A DNA stretch of 64,000 nucleotides from Delphinus delphis. Taxonomy: Eukaryota; Chordata; Mammalia; Artiodactyla; Delphinidae. The DNA lies in the NCBI RefSeq assembly GCF_949987515.2, contig NC_082697.1:86798554-86862553 (forward strand), written 5' to 3'. A program made the position numbers and the translations under genes. Under the pieces are notes generated by a model. That model was not told where the DNA came from. It searched no databases and saw only the letters and a list, made by a program, of their open reading frames with translations. Below, piece after piece: positions 56,437 through 64,000 of this stretch (its first letter is position 1; each line of letters begins with the position of its first letter).

Positions 56437-56644
56437 GGGCTTCCTGGTGGCGCAGTGGTTGGGAGTCCGCCTGCCGATGCAGGGGACGCGGGTTCGTGCC
56501 CCGGTCCGGGAAGATCCCACGTGCCGCGGAGCGGCTGGGCCCGTGAGCCATGGCCGCTGAGCCTGCGCGTCCGGAGCCTGTGCTCCGCAACGGGAGAGGC
56601 CACAACAGTGAGAGGCCCGCGTACCGCAATAAAAAAAAAAAAAA
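56437..56644 (+). mobile_element. CHR-type SINE (short form), young, sense
   Basis: GGGCTTCCTGGTGGCGCAGT head, GGGTTCGTGCCCCGGTCCGG, and CGCGTACCGCAATAAAA followed by the tail. The target-site duplication AAAAGCTAGTCATCCCA is perfect over 17 bases at 56420 and 56645. With the copy at 19351 it is the least decayed insertion in the window. Confidence 0.96.
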
Positions 56645-56730
56645 AAAAGCTAGTCATCCCATCAGAAATATCTACCCTAGAAAACCGAAAACTGGTGGTC
56701 ACACAAAAATGTGTACCTGAAATGTTAGGC

Positions 56731-57255
56731 TTCATTTTTAATTTTAATTTGTCAAAGTATAGTTGATTTACAATGTTGTGTTTATTTCTGCTGTATAGCC
56801 AAGCAATTCAGTTATACACACACACGCGTACATATATATGTATTCTTTTTCATATGCTTTTCCATTATGGTTTATCCCAGAGTATTGAATACGGTTTCCT
56901 GTGCTCTATAGTAGGACCTTGTTGTTTATCCATTCTATATATCATGGTTTGCATCTGCTCATCCCAAACTCCCCATCCATCCCTCCCCCACCTCCCCTCC
57001 CCCTTGGCGGCCACAAGTCTGTTCTCTGTCAGTCTGTTTCTGTTTCATAGATAAGTTCATTTGTGTCGTAGTTTAGAGCCCACTTGTAAGTGACGTCATA
57101 TGGTGTTTGTCTTTCTGTGTCTGGCTTCACTTAGGTATGGTCATCTCTAGGTGCGTCCATGTTGCTGCACGTGGCCTTATTCCGTTCTTTTTTTACGGCT
57201 GACACTCCATCGTGTATATGTACCCCGTCTTCTTTATCTGTTCCCCTGTGGAGAG
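56731..57255 (-). mobile_element. Younger L1 3' end nested antisense in old L1
   Basis: Starts at the tail side with TTTAATTTTAATTTGTCAAA, then GTATAGTTGATTTACAATGT, CCTGTGCTCTATAGTAGGAC, GTCTGTTCTCTGTCAGTCTG, and ends with TCCATCGTGTATATGTACCC and TTCTTTATCTG. Its 3' UTR is the family seen at 11640 and 47742. Old L1 sequence is found on both sides, broken at adjacent consensus positions. Possible short target-site duplication GGCTTCATT / GGGTTCATT. Confidence 0.85.
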
Positions 57256-57389
57256 GGTTCATTCTTAATGCCCAAACCAGAAGACCCCCCACGTGTCTGT
57301 CCTTCAGCTGGTGGACAGGTGAGAGAGCTGGGGTGCGTCCACACAGTGGACCAGCGTCCTGAGCGCCAGAGAGGACACGCCGACGCCAC

Positions 57390-57720
57390 GGGCCCATCCC
57401 AGGCGCCTCGTGCTCCCTGGGGAAGCCTCCCCTGCCCTCCCCCAGCCTCCCTGGGCAGCGGTCAGCCCTCCTGCGGACGCTGGCTGCTCTGTGCGTCCAT
57501 CACTGTGCTGGGAAGTGGGGCGCCAGGTGCAGCATGGGTTGGGGGAGGGGAGGCGTGCTCTGTGGAGGATTTAAAATCAATAACAAAGCTGATTAGGGTC
57601 CATCTGCCTTGTCACCAGGCACTGGCGATCCCAGCAGCACCCCTGACACCCACTCCTTCCCGGGAGAAGTTTTCTCGTTGGTCTAAGTTCTCAACACTTC
57701 TGCCATCACGGCTGAATTTC
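57390..57720. other. Intergenic unique sequence
   Basis: GC-rich then mid-GC with no recognised element. Confidence 0.4.
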
Positions 57721-57727
57721 AATACTT

Positions 57728-58100
57728 ATGTGTACGTTATGGGTTGAGTTGCTTCCCCCAAAAGATGTCGAAGTCCTACCCCACCGCCTGTGAACGTGCC
57801 GCGTTGAGAAGTAGGGTCTTTGTAGATGCCACGAGTTAGGCTGAGGTCGTTGGGGCGGCCCTAATCCTGTACGACCAGTGTCCTTATAAGAAGGGGACAC
57901 TGACGGGGGAAGAAAGCCGTGGGCAGATGGTGGCAGAGACGGGGTGATGCACCTACCAGCCCAGGAGCCCCCGGGGTCGCCAGCAAACCACCAGCAGCAC
58001 GGGGAGAGGCCCAGAGCAGACCCTCCCTTGCGGCCCGGTGGGGAGCAGCCCTGCCGACACCTCCATCTCAGACATGACGCCTCCGGGAGAGAGCAGGGAT
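57728..58100 (+). mobile_element. MaLR-type LTR, sense, 3' part decayed
   Basis: GTTATGGGTTGAGTTGCTTC, CCCCAAAAGATGTCGAAGTC, AGGGTCTTTGTAGATGCCAC, GGCCCTAATCCTGTACGACC, AGTGTCCTTATAAGAAGG and CCTGCCGACACCTCCATCTC occur in standard order. The TATA-like CTTATAAGAAG is intact. Solo LTR. Confidence 0.8.
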
Positions 58101-58374
58101 GCGTTCCTGCTGCTTCAGCCCCCGGCGTGAGGGCCCCTGTTGCAGCAAACTCGCAGTCGGCACGGCCTCCTTCCTTAGTCTTTAACAGAAGCCGTCTTCT
58201 GCCCAAAGTCGATTCGGAAACTAGCTCCCTGGTCGCCCTTGGCCCCAGCACCCCAAAGGCCGAATTCACAGTGAGGTTGCGCCGGTTTGGATCCGTGGGG
58301 TCACGGTTCACGTCCTCCCCTGCGGGGTTATCTTTTCTCTGTTTAAACAGCGGGTTCAAAATAAACTCTGGAAG

Positions 58375-58640
58375 CACAGAGGCTGCTTTTCCATTGCCTC
58401 TGTAACCAATTACCGCAAAACTAGTGGCTCAAAATAACAAATTTATCACAGGTCCCGTGGGAAGTCCGGACTGCGTCTCACTGGGCTGAGATCAAGGGGC
58501 GGCCGGGGTGTGCGTCCCACCACCGGGGGGCTGCAGGAGAGAACCCGTTTCCCGGCCTTCCTGGCTTCTAGAGGCGCCCGCGTTCTTGGCTGGTGGCCCC
58601 GGCCTCCACCTCGACGGCCAGCAGCGCGGCTGGGAGGGGC
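58375..58640 (-). mobile_element. MaLR-type LTR fragment, antisense
   Basis: CTCTGTAACCAATTACCGCA, AACTAGTGGCTCAAAATAAC, GAGATCAAGGGGCGGCCG and GGCTTCTAGAGGCGCCCGCG then TTCTTGGCTGGTGGCCCC match the reverse 3' half of an LTR. It lies about 280 bp from the LTR at 57728 and points the other way. Confidence 0.6.
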
Positions 58641-58644
58641 GTGG

Positions 58645-59090
58645 GTGTGGAACAGACCTCGGCGGGGTCTTCACAGGAGAGCCAGCGTCCCCTTCCCCCA
58701 AAGGCAGGGGACGCCCCAGAGTGGCCCAGTAGTGACAAGGGACAGTTCCCCCAACCTTCCCCCCACAATGAGGACAGCTGTCCTCCCAGTCGGGCAGGGG
58801 CTCGGGCTCATCACCCCTGTGTATCCTGCCGCCCCTCGGGCCGGTCCGCCTTAGGCCTGTCCTTCGTGATGCCCGACTCACTGCTTTTCACGTGTAGGAG
58901 GAAAGCCTGGTTCCGCCGCCGACCAGCCGTGGCGGCGCCGTGCGCGCGTGTAGGAAAGGGCGTGTTGACTCCGGTCTTCTGAGCTGAGGCCGGCTTGGAC
59001 ACGCCAGTCGGGAGGCCCGTTTTGACCGGTCAGCGCCGGGGTCCTAGGTTATTAAATGCCTTGGATTTCTCCTCCACCCATCGCACAGGT
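58645..59090. other. Intergenic unique sequence
   Basis: GC-rich, no recognised element. A short pairing between CACGTGTAGGAGGAAAG and CGCGTGTAGGAAAG at 58890-58958 is only a weak direct repeat. Confidence 0.35.
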
Positions 59091-59094
59091 TCTT

Positions 59095-59180
59095 GTGGAG
59101 TTTACCTGAGCCAATTCTTGTCACACTTGGAGAACAGCGCCTGGCACGTGGAAAGGGCTCAGTAAACGTTAGCTATTTTG
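59095..59180 (+). mobile_element. MIR/L2 3' end fragment
   Basis: GAACAGCGCCTGGCACGTGG followed by AAAGGGCTCAGTAAACG and TTAGCTATTTTG, equivalent to GTGCCTGGCACATAGTAAGTGCTCAATAAATGTTAGCTATT. Confidence 0.75.
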
Positions 59181-59479
59181 TTGCCGGGTTTCTCGTGCAG
59201 GCAGCTGTCCCCAGACCCAATTCATGCTCACAGCTGGGGATTCCAGAGACGTGGAAACCCTTTTCCCAGCATCCAGATGTCACATCTCGTGGAGGGACCA
59301 ACAGGTCTTCCCTGTGCCGTGTGAACCCATCACCGCGGCCGCGAGCTGGAGGCTTCTAACTGGCTGGTACTAGTTCCCATCGTCCATGCCTTTGGTGGGG
59401 ACGATACCCCCAGGATCTCGCTCCCAGGAAAGGGGAGCTCTCAGACCAGAGGGAGGGCATGGGAATGATTGCTGGGCAG

Positions 59480-59601
59480 ACCTCCCTCCCTCCCTCCCTC
59501 ACTCTCTGCCTCCCTCCCTCCCTCCCTCTCCCTCCCTCCCTCTCTCTCTCTGTCTCTCTCTCTGTCTCTGTCTCTCTGTCTCTGTCTCTCCTCCCTTTCA
59601 T

Positions 59602-59688
<87 letters not shown>

Positions 59689-59697
59689 ACACACAGG
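59480..59697. repeat. Compound microsatellite (CCCT)n-(CT)n-(CA)n
   Basis: CCCT units at 59480-59545 grade into TCTCTGTC and pure CT to about 59652, then switch to CA to 59697. The long polypyrimidine strand can form triplex DNA and the CA part Z-DNA. The open frames across it, on both strands, are repeat translation only. Confidence 0.97.
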
Positions 59698-59774
59698 TCT
59701 TTGACACCGGGGCATATGAAGAAGACTCTGCATAAGAGGAGACCTTTATGCTGTTGCCGCATCAGAAGACCTGA

Positions 59775-60260
59775 TATTGTAAAGATGTAATTTTCCTCCA
59801 AGTCAGTCTATAAGTTTAAAGCAAATCCACACAAAAGCCCAGCACGACGTCTGGAGTGTGATGTGGCGACTCTGTCGTTCATCTGGAAGAGCGTGTGTGT
59901 GAGAACTGCCAAGGAAAACGTGAAAGCATGAAAGGATAATGAGGGGGCCCTGCCCTGTGTGATATGACCGTGCGCCCCCCGCTAACTAAACAGCGTGAGT
60001 CTGGAGAGGAACAGACAGACCCATCTATGGGGAGCTCAGGATCCAGGAACAGATGCAAGGGCAGGCGAGCATTAAGTGCTCGGTGTGGGTGGCATTTCTA
60101 GGCAGCGGCTCCAGGGTGGAATCCTCAATAATATTGTTGAACCGGTCAACCACTTGGAAGAAACTTTCTGAGATCCTGCTTCATATGCCAGACCAAGATA
60201 AACTCCAAAGTCTTAAAGGTAAATTACAAACGAAAGGAAAGCATGGGACTGTATTATATG
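59775..60260 (+). mobile_element. Old L1 ORF2 fragment, sense
   Basis: AAAGCAAATCCACACAAAAG, GGATAATGAGGGGGCCCTGC then CCTGTGTGATATGACC, AACAGACAGACCCATCTATG and CCAGACCAAGATAAACTCCA match consecutive L1 ORF2 blocks. A roughly 60-bp fragment of antisense L1 text (CATCTATTGAGGGATGTTTG then GGGTGTTTCCACTTTGGG) follows at 60420-60470. Confidence 0.65.
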
Positions 60261-60489
60261 ACGAGCGGGCTAGGATTCGCGGCGTCGTAGAAACAGCATC
60301 CGCCTCTGTGCAGCGCGGTGTCTCCAGCTCCGTTCGCGCTGCCCTGGGACCGACCCCGCCACCCCGCTCCTCTTTGTGCAACAGCGTTTGGGTCTCTGTG
60401 ACATCACAGTTTGTCCCTTCATCTATTGAGGGATGTTTGGGGTGTTTCCACTTTGGGCTGCTGTGAATATTCTTGTAAAAATAATGGAA

Positions 60490-62515
60490 TCTATAAAGAA
60501 AATGGTTGATGTATTTTGCTAAGTAAGCTTTCAAAACTTAAGCCAGAGTAAACCTACACACATGGTCACGTAAACTGGTGCAGCTTTGGGTGGGTGGGTA
60601 GGGCCGATGCTGTAGGTGCCCTACCCACATCCCCCTGGTCCCTCCTGTCTACCTGTCTGCCACTGCAGGGGGTCATGCTAAATCCCACACCTGTGACCTT
60701 CTCTGGAGGATTGCCCTGGGGACCCTGGGGCTGCTGGGACTTACACTCCCCTCCCCCTGCAGTGGCTTGTGGCCAGTCCCTAAGAGATTCGGGGCCCAAA
60801 CTCCCTGCTCCGTGTCACGAGGCGGGACGGATCTTCCGATACCATTTATGCTTCCGGGCTCCCACGGGTCAGGCTGGGCTGCATTTGGGGTGAAACCACG
60901 TCCCCGTCTAACTGCCTCCACCGCCCCGCCTGCTGCCCTCAGGCTTCTCCTGGGAACGTCCTTTATGACTTGCCGAGAATTCCCACTTCTGGCTCTGCTT
61001 CTAGAAACCGACCTAAAACTGTGAGTCCCAGACATGGCCCTGCAGGCTTGAAGGACGAGGTGCTGAACTTGGATCACCCACTGGGCAGGTGACAAGGAAG
61101 CCTCCCTCCCTGGTTGCAGGTGGAGGGTTGGTCTCCAGGACACTTCAGCCACGCCGCTACCAAGGTCTCTCTCTGCAGGGGCACAGCACGGGACACACGG
61201 GGAGATGGGCGATGTCACTGGGTGTGGGAGGTGCAGGGGTCATCTAATTATCTGGTCTGTGGAGAGAAGCCAGAGGGCCAGCGGTGGCAAGGAGTGGGCA
61301 GTGGGCTTCGGTGCAAGAAGAGAGGAGCTTCTGTCTGCAGCCTCATCTAGTTTCCTAATCGCGGCCGCCGTGCGGTGCTGTTTTCCCAGCAAGTAGAAGC
61401 AGGTTCGGAGACACGGTGGAGCCAGTAGGAGGGCCCCCCGTCGCATCTCGGGACCCATGTGGGTGACGTGTGCTTTCCCTCCCACGACTCTTGACTCTGG
61501 GTCAACAGACCCTGGTTCCCAGGGGCGAGATGCTTCCACCGGGGGACACGACAGGAGTCCCACCAAACTTAAGCTATGGCCGCTGCCCCACTTCAGAAGG
61601 ACGCCTTTCAGGAGGACGGGAGCAGGTGAGGAGCGGGCAGCACGCTGGGAAGAGGGATCGAGCGTGATCAGCACGGGAACGGAGACGGAGGTGACGGACG
61701 CTCAGGGGGTCTCTGGGGTGTCTCTTCAGCGCTCACATCACGAAGTCCAGCTTTAATGTAAGTGAGAAGATGAAGCAACATTGGCCTCATAACATCTCGT
61801 GACCAGAGACTCAGACCACTCGGCGGTGAGGGTCTGCGTTACCCACCGGGGGGGCCATCTGGACCCGCGTAAGTGCTGGATGAGGCCACGGGGAAGCCAG
61901 AACAGGTGGTAGACGGAGCAGAGGATGAGGGTCCCTCACAGGCTTGGGAACACCTGCACCAGTGGGGACTAAAGTTCACCTTGAGTCAGTGTTCCAGCCG
62001 TCAGAACCCCTCAAATCCAGGAGAGGCCGTGATGAGATAGAATAACTAGAACGCGAGAGGCAAACGCGTGTGGACGGTGCAAGGGGCGACCTGTGCCAGA
62101 GGCCGCTGGTCCCGTCCGGATGCTGCGGGCTCACTCGTGGCCACCTGTCGCGCCCACAGCCTTCCCTGCAGGCTCGCCCTGGGGTGAGCTGCACCGCCTC
62201 GCTTGGGGGTGCTTGGGGGGGTGCCCGTCCCTCTGGGGCAGCTGGTGACTAGTGACCGACCGACGTGGGTGAAAAAGCCTCACTCCTTTGCCTCAAGACA
62301 GAACAAACTCCATGGCAGCCGTTCTCAACTAAAATGCTGGGAAAGAAGGAAGTCCAACAAAAAGTGACTTGAGTGGCTTCTTCCTCAGGTTTCTCAAGGA
62401 TGGGTGATGGATAGTACCATTCTAGATGCCTGGGGGAGAAGATAATTCATTGCACGGTGCACGTCTTGGGCTAAAGGCCAGAAAGATTCACTGATTATGT
62501 TAGTTTAAGAAGCGA
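60490..62515. other. Intergenic unique sequence
   Basis: Mid to high GC, no recognised element until about 62270, where sequence that may be decayed L1 5' UTR begins. A 181-codon minus frame at 60673-61218 has no domain and overlaps other frames. Confidence 0.4.
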
Positions 62516-62520
62516 AGCTA

Positions 62521-62892
62521 GGGCTTCCCTGGTGGCACAGTGGTTAAGAATCTGCCTGGCAATGCAGGGGACACGGGTTCGAGCCCTGGTCCGGGAAGAT
62601 CCCACATGCCACGGAACAACTAAGCCCATGCGCCACAACTACCAAAGCCCACGCGCCTAGAGCCCGAGAGCCACAGCTACTGAGCCCACACGCCACAACT
62701 ACTGAAGCCCGCACACCTAGAACCCGTGCTCTGCAACAAGAGAAGCCACCGCAATGAGAAGCCCGCGCACCTCAACGAAGAGTAGACCCCGCTCGCCGCA
62801 ACCAGAGAAAGCCCGCGCGGAGAAACAAGGACCCAACACAGCCAAATACATTAAATAAATAAATAAATAAATTTATTAAAAAAAAAAAAAAG
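62521..62892 (+). mobile_element. CHR-type SINE (full long form), sense
   Basis: Complete long form with head, B box GGGTTCGAGCCC, repeated CACAACTAC units, the GAGTAGACCCCGCTCGCCGC block, (AATA)n and a poly-A tail. Target-site duplication AAGAAGCGAAGCTA at 62507 and AAGAAGCAAAGCTA at 62893, 13 of 14 matching. Confidence 0.96.
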
Positions 62893-62909
62893 AAGAAGCA
62901 AAGCTATGG

Positions 62910-64000
62910 GGAGACTGTCCTTCATGTTTGGAAGTTTAGTCCTGGGAGAGGACAAACCCCAAAGACTTTGGGTTTAGGGACACCAGGCACAGCTGAAGGT
63001 AAGGACATTATATTAAAAACAGATTTAAAAATACAAAACAGATTAAGCGAGAGTTCCCATAAAAAGCAGACTCCTGGCGCCCTTCTCTCACTGTCTCCCA
63101 GATGTGGGCACTCAGGAGATTAGAGGGAAACGTTTTGGAGAAACTGGCCCAGGATAAAAGGGTTATGTATAGGCAGCTGGTGTCTTGCAACAAAAATGTC
63201 CTGCCAGGTTACCCTCTGCGGCCCCCAAATTGGCAAACCCTGCCTGGGCACCACAGATCCCAGTGAATTTGTTGAGGCGTCACTCTTAAACGTAAGTAGC
63301 CAAGACCCACCAGCTGCAGGAGGAATTATGTAACGGCAAAAACTAAAGCAAACAGCAAAAGGACCCATTTAAGACTAAAATCGTACTTCCTATTTTCAGA
63401 AAGTTCAGAAAGGTATTTTTTCAGTGCAGCTAGTTAGGCTGTATCAGCTGTTACGGGCAGCCTGTTTATTTATAGAGTCAGCATCTATGCGTCTATGAGT
63501 GGGCTGTAAGTTTCTTGATTGGCCAATTCCATACTTCTCTAGTCATTAAGGATTCTGAATATCACTGCATTTGTATGCTAAAAAACAAAAACAAAAGCTT
63601 TCAAAGAACAAAAGTGACACACACAATAAAAAAATTATTTGTCATCCCAAGAACCAGAACAGTCACAACTTGATGAGAAAAGACAACCAACAGACACCAG
63701 CGCCAAGGTGACTCAGATGTTGGAATCACCTGATGGATTTCAAAGCAGCAATCGTAAGGATGCTTCAACAAACAGTTACGAATGTGTACCCTTGAAGCAA
63801 GTGAAAAAAAAAATCTCAGCTAAGAAATAGAAGATATAAAAAAGAATCAAGTGGAAATTATAGAACTGAAAAATACAAGAACAAAAACTAAAATTCACTG
63901 GACAAGCCGAAGAGTAGTTTGGAGACAACAGAAAAAAGAATCAGTAAACTTAAAGACCTACCGTGAAATTATCCAATCTGAACAACAGAGAAAATAAGCT
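62910..64000 (+). mobile_element. Old L1 5' UTR/ORF1 region, sense, running off the window
   Basis: From 63650 the text (GAGAAAAGACAACCAACAGA, GGTGACTCAGATGTTGGAAT, GGAAATTATAGAACTGAAAA, CACTGGACAAGCCGAAGAGT, GAAATTATCCAATCTGAACA) is L1M ORF1-type and matches the piece at 55360-55600 in the same order. The 62910-63640 part reads like matching 5' UTR, but that assignment is weak. Confidence 0.6.

Larger units (their letters stand above)
55320..57385 (+). mobile_element. Old L1 (L1M-class), sense, with two nested insertions
   Basis: The 5'/ORF1 text (GACAACCAACAGATACCAAG, AGAAGTAGAAACTAGAAAAT, GACGGGCTCAGTAGCAGAAT) runs to about 55830. It is followed by ORF2 3' text (CCTAAAACTATAAAACCTTT, GCAGAGTTTTTTGAGAAACT, TGTGTCCAGAATATATAAAG) to 56725. 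After the younger L1 it resumes at about 57262 (CCCAAACCAGAAGACC, TGTCCTTCAGCTGGTGGACA, TCCACACAGTGGACCAGCG). The centre of the element is missing. Confidence 0.75.

Noticed and set aside
59386..59790. Serine/leucine/proline-rich 134-codon open frame
   Set aside because: It is a translation of the CCCT/CT/CA microsatellite, and similar frames exist in other phases.
62521..62600. tRNA gene
   Set aside because: The A-box and B-box blocks belong to the tRNA-derived head of CHR SINEs. No complete cloverleaf with acceptor pairing is present in this or the other copies.

Overview
This is mammalian nuclear DNA, most likely from a cetacean. The best evidence is the SINE content. At least twelve tRNA-derived CHR-type copies share a head with intact A-box-like and B-box-like blocks (TGGCGCAGTGG and GGTTCGAGCC). 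They include short forms of about 200 bp (19351-19549, 21563-21770, 37388-37589, 56437-56644) of the kind common in dolphins and whales, and long forms of 300-370 bp (2973, 44662, 48456, 53977, 62521). The LINE-1 3' ends are also of cetartiodactyl type. The family assignments come from recognition by eye, not from a database search.

Layout. Bases 1-30199 are one piece of intron in sense orientation. At 30200-30358 lies the only clear protein-coding exon: the last 52 codons and stop of MAD1L1, the mitotic checkpoint protein MAD1. It has a good branch point, polypyrimidine tract and AG in front. Behind it are a 3' UTR with a 77-bp tandem duplication, an AATAAA at 30903 and a GU-rich downstream element. 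The preceding MAD1L1 exon is not in the window, so the last intron is longer than 30 kb. Bases from about 30930 to 64000 are downstream intergenic DNA with no functional coding gene that I could support. By known human synteny ELFN1 lies further on, outside this window.

Retrotransposon layers. Old L1 elements lie in both orientations (18985-23700, 39400-44035, 49190-50760, 55320-57385, 62910-64000). They are interrupted by younger SINEs, MaLR-type LTRs and a younger L1 3' end. Several nested insertions have readable target-site duplications. MIR, L2, hAT-type and MaLR fossils fill much of the rest. A processed pseudogene of AIF1L (IBA2) lies on the minus strand near 53.2-53.9 kb. It has a lost start codon, an in-frame stop and a C-terminal frameshift.

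Other structure. There are four local tandem arrays: 58 bp x 3 at 16345, 21 bp x 3 at 28436, 77 bp x 2 at 30364 and 28 bp x 10 at 43533. The two arrays at 28436 and 43533 are expansions of L1 sequence in place. Several AT-rich islands with TAATTA cores stand out from the GC-rich unique sequence. The island at 36080-36350 carries two perfect POU octamers and is the best candidate regulatory element. I found no bacterial-type system, CRISPR array or functional RNA gene, and no new protein family.
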